From the NCBI GenBank assembly GCA_013398015.1, contig VZRR01010329.1, positions 937,635 through 1,001,634 on the forward strand: a stretch of 64,000 nt of DNA. The letters are read 5' to 3'. This DNA is from Oreocharis arfaki. Lineage: Eukaryota > Chordata > Aves > Passeriformes > Paramythiidae. A model generated the notes under the pieces. That model was not told where the DNA came from and ran no database searches. It was given only the letters and a program-made list of their open reading frames with translations. Both the position numbers and the translations under genes were made by a program. Positions 25,997 to 38,775 of this stretch are shown piece by piece (the first letter of the stretch is position 1; every line of letters begins with the position of its first letter).

Positions 25997-28900
25997 ACCT
26001 TCTTTTTCCATTGAAGAAGCAAGCATAGATTACAACGTCCTGTTCTTTAGCTGTTTATATTTCATATTGAGAGATTCAGACTCAGCATTTTCCCTAAAAA
26101 TTTTTGTTCGAAATAATGCAATTAAAAAATTCAGAACTGATAGTTCAGTTCTGGAAACCTCAGGGTTGTTGGAGGAGGGTGGGGAAACAGCTAGCTGATA
26201 AATACCCTCTGGATGCTTCTAGTTCTTGTGGAAAAAGTTCAGATTTTTTTTCACTGTTGTTACTTGTTTGTGGTCAGCTGGTTGGTTGGTTGATCGGTTG
26301 GTTTGCTGATTGCTTGAATATGACTCAAGTGTTAGTTTAGTAAATTTTACTTTTTGCTGTGTTCCATGCTCAGTCTTTACTATACATAGACAATATAATT
26401 TCAAGTCATTGAACAGCATTATTTAAACATTATTTTTTAATTCTCTGAAGTAAGATTGGGTCTGATACTGGGCTTGTTTGCGTCAAGACAAATCAAGAAT
26501 AGCTTTATGTCAGTAGAATTCCATTAATGTGAGGTGATGTGTTGCACATGTCATCCCTTTCTTTTCCTCCCTTTGAAGAACTGTTTTAGAAGACTTCCTT
26601 CTATTTGAATGTTTAACTCAGAAGCTCAGTAAACCTTCTGGGCTGTGTCTAGAAACTTTTATAGCCCTCTTCATCTTAACTTCCACATTTAAAGTTGGGA
26701 TTGTACTTAAGTATCATTCTCATGGAGAGGTTTACATATTTAACTCCCTTCCTACAAATAAAAGGCCTTAAATGATGATGTGAAATATCTGATCCTTGAA
26801 GAGCAAATGATTCAATTATAGCTTTCTGCAGTGTAAAGAAATTATTCACCTTTGATGAGACAGATTATAGATCTCTGTCATACACAACTTTGTGTATGTA
26901 ACTTTGGTTGATGTAAGCAGAAATTCTGTAGAGGACACTGGGATACTTAAAAAGTTCAGGGTCTGAACTGAAGGCCTTAGGAAAAGCATCAAGGAACACA
27001 TTCAGCACCATGTCTGATTTCAGTGCTGCTTTATTCTGAAACTGTTTTGCATGGCATGGAGCTGCTTGTTTGTATTTTTAATACACTAATCTTTTCCTTC
27101 AGTGTTAGCTAAACATGAGATGTTGGGCCCATTGTACTGTCAAATTGTTTCAGGGCTTATCTGTGACCAAAGCTTTCTCTAGTCTTGCCAGAGCAGTAGG
27201 TCTGGAAAGGAACCATGTCTCAGCAGTGCTGCTTTGGATTCTCACAGATTGCAGTCCTCAAGAAGAGGCTGCCTTTTCTTCATTTCCGTTGCATCCTTCT
27301 GTCTGCAGAAAAATGCTGAGTGGATCCTTGATTTTTCATATTTCATTTGTTGTCTGGCCAGATGTTACAGTAAAAGTAATTCTTTCTGGAATAAGGTGGA
27401 TTGGAGAAGAAATAAAAGTGCTGTAGTCTTACTACTGTAGCTCTATCCTCACTTCGCCTCTCTGTGACCTGTTCATTGCCAGTGATCTCCTGGTTTTGAC
27501 ATAGCTGTGCCAAGAAGGCAGTTGGTTATATGATGTAGTGCTTTAAAGAACCAATAGTTAACTCAATTATATAGCAGCTCTTTGCATCCATATTTGTAAA
27601 TGACCTGACATTGTTGTAGAAGGTCTCACATCTGGGATATGTCACTTTTAGAAACATATTCAGGGATTGTACAGAAGTGAACTCTTCATGATCTCTCTTT
27701 GAATTCCTTTGTCTTTCACAGTGCTACTTCAAAGGGTCCATTTCCCACACTGTACTGCACCTTACACAGTGACCACAGATTCTGTGTGAATCCTTCTTGA
27801 CACTACAGATACTTGGTCAGTATTAGATGTTCCTGTTTTTCCTCTTATGTTTAGAGTGCAGCTCTAAGAGCGATTTTGATGACCCTGTTAATTCACAATT
27901 CCCACTGGGCTTACAGTGTTTGTCCTAAAAGAGTGAACATAAATGGTAACTTTTCACCCTGAAAAGCAGAGAACTTCATTTGGTAACTGTGGGAGTTAAT
28001 TTTGCCCTATTAGATCTCTTCCAGGAGATAATAAAATGAAATAAAATTTCAGATTGGATTGATAATTTCTTCTGGTCCATGTCCATTCTCACAAATCAAA
28101 TTTGCAGTCCTAGCAAATGCCTCGAGTCACAGAAATTTTGTTTAACTGAAATATATAAACCTAACAAAGAATTCTTTTGAAACGAAAGCATTGATGTGTA
28201 ATGAACATATGTATGTAATCTTGAATATTTTTGTATTATGGAAACATTTCTTCCTTATTTTACAAATCTCAAAACAATTGGGGTTTTTTCTTTTGTCACT
28301 TACATCACATATGGCATAGCCCTTTTTTACCATAAGAAACACTTGCCCTTCTTTAAATTAACGTATTCTTCAGATTTTTTTCTTGAGAGTAGACTCTGGG
28401 AGCTACAATTAGTGAGCTGGACAGCAAGGAAGGCCAAATCATTTAGCAGAATACAAAGAAAACTAATCATAGGAAAGAAACCGTGTAGAGGAGGCTGGGT
28501 TTGGTTGCTGTTGTTGAAATCCTCAGAATTATGTGGTACATTAAGGCTTCATGCAGAAAGTAAAAGTACTGAAAATAGTCACCAACATTAAGCATGTCAG
28601 GTATCCGTACCACCACATGGAAACTGTGGCAGTAAATATGCAGTAAATATTATTGCTTTAGCAAAAATTTGTGGTGGCTCTGTCAGAGAAAGGTAATGGG
28701 ACTGACATCTCAAGACTTAGTGGGGGTTTATTAGGTGAACTCATCATCTGATAGTTCTGTTATCCCAAAAGCTTAATTTTGCAGGCTATACTATTATATA
28801 GGAAGGGTGAGTGCTAGTATTGCTGTGACATTAAAGGAGCACCACTGGAGAGCTGAGCTTACAAGTACAAAACCGGACAAATCAAGCAGGCGTTTTCTTC

Positions 28901-31900
28901 CGTGCTTCACAGACATGGATTACTGACAGAGCAAAGGCAAGGACGTCATGAACACATCCAGTCACCTAACGCAGGAGTGTTTGCAAAGCTGCCCAGGCCT
29001 GTATCAGTGTAGAGTTCTGTCATTACAAAGCATATGTGCTGAGATTCTTTACTTGTCATATATACTTTAGGGCAGGCTGTGCAACTGCTTTTCTTCTGAT
29101 TTCTGTTGTATCAAATCTATTGTTTGACCAACTGCCTCCACTTATTATAGAAGTTCTGTTTAAGCAAGATACATCTGCTAAACAGTTTCTTGGACACCCT
29201 ATGAAGAACTGGGCTGAAGTTTTTACAGAATACTGTCATTCTGTCATCTGCAGTAGTTAAAACATTGTTCAACTTTAAAGGCTGGCATCTAGTGGAAAGT
29301 TAAAAATTGTTTCTTCTTTCATTGCAATATTTTGAATAAAACTTTGCCCTCAGCTCATTAAGAGAAAAATATATTTTAAAATATAACAGTCGAAATAGAG
29401 AATAACAGATCATTAATAGGAATGACTGTTAGGAATAGGGCTGGAGTTGGTCTTACAGAAAGTATACTAAAGTTTATAGTAGTGTTTGTTTATTATCTAG
29501 CGAGCACAGTCTGTGAATGTCCTTCCCTGAAAGTACAGCCAAAAAGGACAACTTTTAGATTAATAGAAACTGGAATCCTGTCTTAGGAGCCAAGGATCCT
29601 GTTACGTTTGTGGAATGAGATAAATGTTTCCCAATAGAATGGAATGAAAATTCTACCCCTATCTGTAATGCAGGTGCCTGAGTTAAGTGTGACAAGTGAT
29701 GCCAGGGTTCAGTGCCACGTGCCCTTCTTTCCTAACACAGAAGGCTGGAGACTAGACCAGTGACTGCTTTGCATAGGGAGCACTCTTACGCATTCTGATG
29801 GAGCTCTGTCACACCCTAGAAAAAACAGTCAAGAACTGCCATAGACCAAAGGGGTCATTCTCCTAAGAAAGCAGGCCATGCTGAGTTCTGTCTTTGCTCC
29901 AGTGACCCTGTAACTATCTTACGGCTTGACTTCTTATTAGGCTATGAAATCAGTCCTGGGCACAGGGAACAGACACTCTATTTCTCTCTTCAAGGCAGAT
30001 GTCCTTGTATAATATCTACGAAAAAGACATTATATTTTTGCATGACCAAATAGCATGAAAAAAATTATGGGTCTTACTCTACTCTAGTGTTTTCTGCTTC
30101 TTAAGGGAACTTGAATCCAGCTTTTATTGTGGTGACTAGCAAATGTTTTTGGGAAATATGGTATGGAATCCACGTAAACCGTAGGAGCTTATACTCTTAG
30201 TCTTCTGGTTCTTTAGTGCGTGACCCACTAAACAGTGTGTTTAACCTGGGCGGCGGGCAGGTGGGGATGAGCAGGGGAAATGAAGAAGGAAATGGGCCAT
30301 TCTTCCATGGCTACAAATTAAGCAAGCCAATCAAAGCAACACGTCATGGGAAGCCTTTTTCTTTCAGGTGGGTATTAGAACATACCTATTGGATTAGTTT
30401 TCTCTGGGAATTTATGTATGAAAACACCCACTGTCTAGATAATCTTTCAGTGCTTAAACAGCAGATTAAAAGCTTGGAGAGCTTTTCAAGGATGGAGCTG
30501 TTTCAGTACACACCAAAGCAGAGCTTTGAACACTTGATCAATGTTAAGGCATCTCTCAGGTTTAAGGCACAGAAGAGTATAGATGTAGTTGTACCACCAA
30601 GAATAATAGAAATACGACTGTTCCTTTCTATGCAACATGGCACATGAGAAGTCTAATCTGAAAGTGGTTTAGAAATTACTGCTGCTATTCATGCTACTTT
30701 TTTTAAGTGATTCATGTTGAAATCCCCGTTAAAGATACGGTATGAGTTTAAGGACAAATTCGGTTCCATGGCCAGAGGGTCTTCGGACACAGAAATGGAA
30801 ACAGTAGTTCCAAATGTAAAAGGGATGTAAAAGGGCTTATGCAGGAGAGAAAAATGCAGAAAGACGTAAAGAAACGCTTAGGAGGTCAGCATAGGAGTAC
30901 TGCAGAGAGCAAGTGAAATATGCTGTCAGGGTTCCTTCATGGACAGCAGGAAATGACAGATGTGAAAGCTGCAGTAAAGAATCTGCATTATGTGGAATCT
31001 TTAAATTAAAAGTTAAAAGGCTTTAAGATGGAAGACCAGGGCTAGACAAAATACCTGCACCCACAGGCAATGCAGGACAGTTTTTTCTGTTATATTTTCT
31101 CCTCCCTAGTTATATGTGAGCATTTTCCTATAGTTCATGATGTGAAGTAACTTACTGTGTCTTTTTATGTTAATGATAGAATTCTTTATCATTGTTATTA
31201 GTAGAATCAGAACTAGACATGTGCAGAGCACTTTTAGAACCCCATCCAATATGTGTGGACACTCTGAGACTTTTTTATAGTATTGAAAACAAGGATTTTT
31301 AAACTACACTTGATGTCTGAATAAGATACAAACAGCAATCAGCCAAAATTACTAACTGTTTAAAAGATGCATAACTAAAAGTAGTAGCAATGTATTTATT
31401 AAAGAAAGAATAACTGTCCTCTGGCAAGTATGTGTTTTGCTTGAAATCTGCAAATTGCACATCATTGAGAAGATAGGCAATGTGGAAATAATGTACACAG
31501 TTTATCTGAGTTTTAGGAATGGATTTGATGCAGTTCCATTTAATAAATTCATTTTAAGTCATAAAACATAATACAGCACCAGATACAAAGGAACAGAGGG
31601 GGAAAGTTCACGTTGGATAGGTTAATTCCATTGGCTCCTAAATAGCTTAGATACTTTAGTGCACAGAAAATTAAGTTAATGAGACTAGAACCTAAAAATA
31701 ATCACACAAAAGGCAATTCAAAGGGAACAATATGTTAAAGTGAAAAAAAAATAAAACCAGAAATAATTTCAGGCAGAAGTAAAGGTATTGACTTAATCTC
31801 ATGTACATTACTTTCACCTGTAAACTCCAGCAAAATAACTTCTAGACTGAAGCATCCCGAGACCAGACTCAAGACTCAGGTTTTAGTTTTGCATGGTGTA

Positions 31901-32571
31901 AGATTGTGTCTATGTGTGTGTATTTTGGAAAACTGGCTGTTGTGGTTATTTGATTGATTTTCTTTGTTGCTTGTTGTTCCTGCGAGGATAGTTATTTTTC
32001 AGCACAGATGCCATGTAGTGAGGCTGTGCAGCTCTACTCCATTTAAGCTCTGTGAGACTGGCAAGAAAGCCACTGCCATCATAGCTAGTAGGTACATATT
32101 TAGTTGGAAATGTATAGAAATGCATGTAAATATGTAGGTTGTTACATTTGTCCAGCAAATGCTCTCCTTTTAAGAGATCCAAGCTTTCATCATTGGGACA
32201 GATATTCCAGTGCAGATCTGAACAGCAATGTGAAATCCCTCAATTTCTAAAATGGGAGCAAGTGTCTTTGGGTAGACAGGTACTTGGAAAAGCCTCACTT
32301 GAAATATCTTTGCAAATGCCATAGTGACATGAAAAGGTGGTCTATATCTGGTACTACAGCATACATTTCCTGCATTTGACAGGTGTCTGGTACTCTATTC
32401 TCATTCTTACACACTTCCAGTCACATAGGCTGTCTGCACACATAGATGGCAAATAAACAGAAGGTACTAAAGACTCTTTGTAGCCAGCTAAGAGCTAGCT
32501 ACACCACTGAGCCACCATTTTCTCTTTTTTGAGGTCCACTGTACATGTGTACTTGGCTGACTGGAGTAGCG

Positions 32572-33626
32572 TGATTGACCCTGGCTAGATGCCAGGTGCT
32601 CACCAAAACCACTCTTATCATTTCCCACCTGAGCTGAGACGAAGTCAGGGAGAGATAGCTCACCAGTTGCCATCATAGGCAAAACAGAGTCAACTTGGGG
32701 AAATTAATTGAGTTTACCGATAAAAATCAGAGTAGGATAATGAGAAGAAAAACAAAACCTCTTTTCCAGGCTCTACCTCCTGTCTCCAGGGGTGCAGGGA
32801 GACAAGGAATGAGGATTACAGACAATTCATCACAGGTTGTTTCTGCCACTGCTTTCTCCTCAGGGAAAAGAGTCCTTCCCCTGCTCCAGTGTGAGGTCCC
32901 TCCCATGGGAGACAGTCCTCCATGAACTTCAGTGTGAGTCTTTCCCATGGGCTTCAATTCTTCACACTGCTCCAGCATGAGTCCCTTTCTACAGGATGCA
33001 GCCCTTCAGGAGCAGACTCCTCCAGGGTGGGTACTCCATGGGGTCACAAGTCCTGCCAGCAAACTTGTTCCAGCATAGGCTCCTCTCTCCACAGGGCCAC
33101 AGATCCTCCAGGAGCCTGTTCCAGTGCAGCCTTCCCATGGGGTCACAGCCTCCTTCAAGCATCCATCTTCTCAGATGTGGGGTCCTCCACGGGCTGCAGG
33201 TGCATCTCTGCTCCACCATGGACCTCCATGGGCTGCAGGGGTACAGCTGCCCCACCAGGGGCTGCACCACAGGCTGTAGGGGAATCTCAGCTCCAGTGCC
33301 TGGAGCACCTCCTGCCCCTCCTTCTCCACTGACCTTGGCGTCTGCAGAGTTGTTCCTCTCACATATTCTCACTCCACTCTTCTCTGTCCACAATTACTTC
33401 TGCCCAATAACTTTTCTTTTTCCTTCTTAAAAACACCTCCACAGACATGTTCCTACCATCATTGATGGGCTCGGCCTTTGCCAGCAGTGGGTCCACTGTG
33501 GAGCTGGCTGGCATTGGCTCTGCTGAACATGGGGGAAGGTGCTGGCAGCTTCTCACAGAAGCCACCCCTGTAGCCCCCTCTGCTACCAAAACCTTGCCGT
33601 GCAAACCCAATAGACGTTGTGTACCA
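32572..33626 (-). mobile_element. Solo LTR, avian ERVL-like, ~1.05 kb
   Basis: I recognise this as a common avian LTR repeat, read on the minus strand from 33626 to 32572. The outer end at 32577-32600 (gaccctggctagatgccagg) is the reverse complement of that LTR's 3' end. The interior is GC-rich and made of related ctccatgggctgcag-type units about 39 bp apart near 33180-33260. The proposed ends read TG...CA on the minus strand. Flanking 5-mers tagcg (32567-32571) and tagta (33627-33631) could be a decayed target duplication. Several open frames of 60-144 codons here, on both strands, come from the repeat and are not genes. The family assignment is from memory. Confidence 0.7.
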
Positions 33627-35909
33627 TAGTAAATGTTTCACATTGGCCTTACTCATTCCTTCTGAAGTGTGTTTTCTGTTGATCCCAGCTTATGGATTTT
33701 CCTGCCTCTGTCTCTTCAGTCACATTAATCAATGACCACATCTATGGGGGTGAATAAAGCAGACCATAGTCCACTCATTTAATGCAGAGTTCAGCTGTTG
33801 CATGATTTGGGTGCATATACAGCTAATCTTTTACCTTCCAAAATAGGTTCACCACATTCAAACTCCTTGGGAATGGTCCCTAGCCAGCACCTCTTCACTG
33901 AACCTGGGCACTGCTGGAGAGCTGCTAAGTCACTCAAAATCATCCCAGGGCCTCACTGAGAGTATAGCGGCATGAATAATCACATTCCACTTCTTCTTTT
34001 ATTCTTCTGTCCCTAATTCATAGGGATGGAACAGAATATTAATGGTAGATGTCTATAACCAAAGAGGTAAAGAATCCTTTGCATTTACTTTCTTCTTATA
34101 CTATGGATTGTTACTCAGCCTTCCCTGTCATGAAAACATAGTGAATGACACAAATGTAGATTAAAAAGCTAGATGAGGGGATAAAAATAAAGGAACAAAC
34201 ACCCTAACTAAAAGCTTTACATTTCAGATGAGGTAAAGTCTGGCACTCGTGCACATAGATGTCTTTGTCTTTCCAGATTCCTTGGCACTGAACTCATTGA
34301 GGAGATAGAAAGAGAGACAGGAAGAAGAAATTTCAATGATACCATATTCAGCAGTTCTCTCATCCTCTAGAATTGTAGTGATACGTGCCTATGTCTCTTC
34401 TGCCAGTCAGGTCAGTTTGTTATCAAAGCACTAACAGGCTTTCTTTGATAATCAAACACAATTATTAAAAAGTAATTAAATTTGTAATGGAGACCAAACA
34501 CATCCGATAAGATACGATTCTCTCCATGTAAATCATGCAGTCATGAGCATCTATCCCACCCAAAGCATCCATACTATCCCATGCACACCAGGCTTTCCTG
34601 ATATATCTTCATCTATCCACACTCTAAAGCTACTCCTTTTGGGTAGCTCCTCATTCCTTCATACCTGCAGTTCCTACTATGTCATACTAAAGATATCTTT
34701 GAAATTCAGCAAGGATGAACTTGAAACTTTTGAGTAAGAGCAATAGGGATAGGATTCACCCCATCAGTTTAACTGATAACCAGTCAAGAGAAATAGTCAC
34801 TTTTAGGGGATAATTCAACCAATCTACTATAGATACCTAGGTTAGGATGAAAAATCAAATCCCAGGATGCATGTTTTTGTCCATTGCCTGTAAATGGAAT
34901 CTAGATGTATAGTTCATATGAAGACATGTTCGGTATGGACATCTGACACTGAGTCAGAGATCTGAACTAAAACAAAACCAGTAAAAAGAGATGATGCATC
35001 CCTATACTAAAGATTCCAACCTGTCTTCTCAGAGATTTGTGTGTGAGAAAGAAAATACTGCTTTGTAAACTGAAAATGTGTTCTTCAGGCTGCATCCTTT
35101 GTAAAGCAATGAATATAGAGAGGGATGTAGGCACAGGTCACTGTCTCTGGAGCAGTTTTAGGAATGGCACCATGAAAAGCTCCGTACCAAGAGCTCTCTG
35201 AGTGGGTGTTCTGCCATTGGTGCAGCTGGTCCTCTGCTCCCCTGCTGCCTTCCTGCTATATCCCAGTATCTGGGGAATAGCTTTGGCTTCCTCATTGCCT
35301 GCTGCCCTGCTGAGCTCTGGAAACCTGAGAGAAAGCAAGAAACTGCCAAACTCCACTGAATCATTATAAAGCTATGAGACAGAATATCTTGCCTCCCTCA
35401 TACAGACTTCCTGGGGAGAAAAAGTAAGATGAAATGCATACCAGTCATCAGCTAAAAACATCTCATTATCTGCCCAGACAGAAGTCAAGTGAAGACAGTT
35501 AAGGGCTGCCTGAACCTGATTCACAGAGAAGTGTGGACCAGGTGGGAGTGATTGGCTAAATTGTACTGCCCTTCCAAACCCACCATATCTACTTCTGTTC
35601 ACACATAATCTCAGCAAGTGCCTTCTTGAACCTAAACATATGCCTTCATACCAAATATTGCAGATACTGTAAACCAAATAAGCAGTCTTCATACCAACCA
35701 GGGACCTTTCCTACTTAAAGGTAACTGAAAAGTATTTTCTGCTGTCTCTGTGGTGGAAGGAAAAAAGATAATTTCCAGAAAATTAATTTCCTTTTGACTT
35801 TTGGAAATAATGTTAGGCTGTCAGGATGAAAAGACTTGAGAAACAGAAATCAAAATGAAAAGAAATTATTATTCCATTTTATGCAGCGCTTCCCCTTTAG
35901 TATGTGGAG

Positions 35910-36375
35910 CAATAGGTCCAGTTTTGGGCTCATCAGCACTAGAAAGTCTTGAAATATTGGAGTCCAGTGATGAACAACCAGGATGATTGAAGAACTGGAT
36001 GACGTGATGTGCAGAAACCCTGAAAAAAGCCCAGTTTGTTCACCTGAGGAAGAAGAAGCTAAGGGGAGAACTTAGGCTTGTCTTCAGGCAGGGAGAGAAG
36101 ATGTGAGTGTGTAGCATAAGAATAAGAAACAGGACTCAAGTTGTAACAAAAAAATACATTTAGAAATAAGAATGAATTTCTTACCATGAGGGTGGTTAAA
36201 CACTGGAATAGATTTCCCAGAGATGCTGTGGTACCTCTATCCTGGAAGACCTTTAAAGCAGAACTGGCAGAACAGGGCCCTGATAATTGCTCCAAGCTGG
36301 CAGTCTTTTTGAGCAGGTGTTGGACCACATAGCCTCCTGAGGTCCCTTCCAGCCTCAACTACTGCATGATTCCAT
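35910..36375 (+). repeat. Old CR1 LINE 3' fragment
   Basis: Forward CR1 remnant of about 465 bp. It has 'aggtccagttttgggctcat' at 35914, 'aggaagaagaagctaagggg' near 36046, 'tggaatagatttcccagaga' at 36203 and a degenerate end (catgattccatgg). It is far more diverged than the copies at 16-17.5 kb. Confidence 0.82.
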
Positions 36376-37517
36376 GGCACCAGTGCTCGGTCAATGGCAT
36401 GTGACAATCTCTTAAGATCAAAGAAAGGCAAGCAGTATCTTGTGGTGAAATGACAAAATCTTAAACATATTGGCTTGAGTCAGAAACTAGATAACCTTTA
36501 AGAAGCTCTTGCAGTCTGGCACTTGAAGCAAAATTACCTCAGTCATGATCTTGTCAGAGGAGCTGTCAGATCCTCAGATCCTTTTCCAAAAAAAAACTGA
36601 TACAAGTAGCTCAAGTAGCTCATAGGGATTTGGAGTGAGAAAACACAGATGAATAAAAAATTACATAAATCTTAAAAGTACGTTGCCCTGTATTACCTGA
36701 TGCTCTCTTCCTTTATATTAATGGGAATAACCCAAGTAAGAACATCCATATTCACCAATACTTTATGTGAACATTTGTAGATCAGGATGCTATTCATGCA
36801 GGTGTGACATAGCAGTGGCATAGTAACAGGTCATACGAGTGGCATAAGCAAAAAAAAAAAGTTGTTTCAGGGCATTGGTTATGTAAAACATCTCTGCCTT
36901 TAGACAACAATACACTGATTTATACAGAAAGCTAAATCTTCAAAATGCTTTTATACCAAAATAATTAATTAATATTCTTTTAAAAATGTGTTTAAATAGC
37001 AAGAAGATGAATAAAAAAGGATTATCTTAATGAGTTAGTCTTTATGTGTTGGTAATCACTCCACAGCAGGAAAGAAATTCAGATCTGTGAGGATCTCTTT
37101 TGGTCCTTAGGGAAAAGTTAAAAAAAAAAGAAACAAAAAAGTAGTACTTAATTTTTCAGTGGGCAAAACCAGATAAAACATGGAACCTATAGAAAATGAA
37201 AAGATCAAAACCTAACAGAAAAAAAAAAAGAGTTAAAAGATACTTAAGGTGGCAAGTTGTCCATATTTTGAAAGTCTGTATGGGCTTGCTGCACTGTAGT
37301 CCTCGCTATTAATTTATAACAAACACTGACTCCTACTGTGGTGTGCTGTGTTCTTCAGCTCAGAACTTCCTTGCCACACTTAATGACTTCTACTCTCCAT
37401 TTATTTTAGTTTGAGCATTGGTTATTAGTTGAATACTATAACTGTAGGAGAGTAAACAGGAAGTCCCGGTATCATAATTATTCTAAGTAGCTGGAGCAGG
37501 CTGAGGGGTAGAAGTGG

Positions 37518-37539
37518 AAAAAAAAAAAAAAAAAAAAAA
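37518..37539. repeat. Poly-A run
   Basis: Twenty-two consecutive A followed by tataat. No retroposon body is recognisable immediately upstream. Confidence 0.9.
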
Positions 37540-38569
37540 TATAATGGAATAGCTAGAGAGAATCAATTAACTAAGTGAACAGTTATCTTTTTCTTTTGAC
37601 TGTCATTAAGTATATGAGGTCCATAAAGGAACCAATTGTTATAAAAACCAAATTGCTTAGGTCTTTACCTATAGCACTTCCAGTGTAAAAGAACTTCAGG
37701 AAATTTTGCAGAGATGAAGAAAGGATTCTTCATTCACATGGTCAACTTCAGAGTTCAGTGCAGCCCTGAAATAGGCATATTCAAATGCTTGGTCTCTAAT
37801 CCAAATCTCATGTCAGTCAGAGTGTTTAGACTTTTAGGAGACCTTGCCTAGGTCCTTGGAGAGTTACACATGTCCTCTGTTTCTTCTATGAGGACTGGAG
37901 AGAGATCTCACTGAGTTTTCCACCTCTTCAGTTTCTTTACAAGATTTTCCCCGAGAAGGCAATGCACAAACAGTCCCCCTCCCCATATTATGCTGTAACT
38001 TTCTAAGATTTGGTATTCATTTGTGCCAACATTGTCTTGCTAAATATTTCTAATAGGCCAGCTATCAGAGACTGTAATGAAGATGTATGCGTGTACTTCA
38101 CATTACAGCTTAAAAGGAGAAGAATGGTGTTGCAGTAGTATCATGTGCTGAGCATTTAGGAATTGACAAGTAGCAATAGCAAGAGCAGTAAAGTGTTGTG
38201 AAACAGGAAATGCTGCCTGGATAATGAAACCATCCATCTGGGCAGGAAGCCTGTGTGACCACGTGTAGATTCAGCTTCTTAGCCATCATGTTTTCCCACA
38301 CTTGGAAGAAAGTGAGTAATTTGATACACAGACCACAGATCTGGAAAGTCTTGTTTCTGAAGTCTATCCTTTGGTAGGAATGCAGCTGCTATTTCTGAAG
38401 TATCATTGCCTCTCTCTGCAGAATCTCTCAATCTAAATGCTGTATATTTTCCTTTTCAAAAGAAAGGTGCTGTTTTGCATGACTCCCTACACTGAAACCA
38501 GCAAGCCATTTTTTCTGACAAAAAACTGCTTAAATTTGGATGTGATAGGAACAAAAGGAGGAAACAATC

Positions 38570-38775
38570 AAGGATGTAGAGGCTATAATCCTTATTCTCC
38601 CATGACTCCTGGTATGACATGGAAAGAGTCACTCAATTTCTCTGTGTCTCAATTTCCCATCTGTAAAATGGGGTTAAAATACCTACCTCACAGGGGTGTT
38701 GTGAGGCTTTTAAAAATAATGTTTGTAAAGTGCTTTGAGATCCTTGGATGAAAGGTGCAATAAGAAATCAAATTA
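38570..38775 (+). repeat. MIR/CORE-type SINE, well preserved
   Basis: A clear MIR-like body with the segments tctgtgtctcaatttcccat (38641) and ctgtaaaatggggttaaaat (38661), then 'acctacctcacaggggtgtt' and a tail-like 'gtaaagtgctttgagatcct'. MIR-type elements stopped moving well over 100 million years ago, yet this copy is close to the consensus I remember. Confidence 0.8.

Noticed and set aside
30216..30647. 143-codon plus-strand open frame in the 21.6-kb intron
   Set aside because: It starts at a GTG, has no recognised domain or flanking gene signals, and its composition gives no clear protein family; most likely chance.
32922..33656. Cluster of overlapping open frames of 60-144 codons on both strands
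   Set aside because: All lie in or run over the edge of the LTR repeat and its tandem-like units; no viral or cellular protein is encoded.
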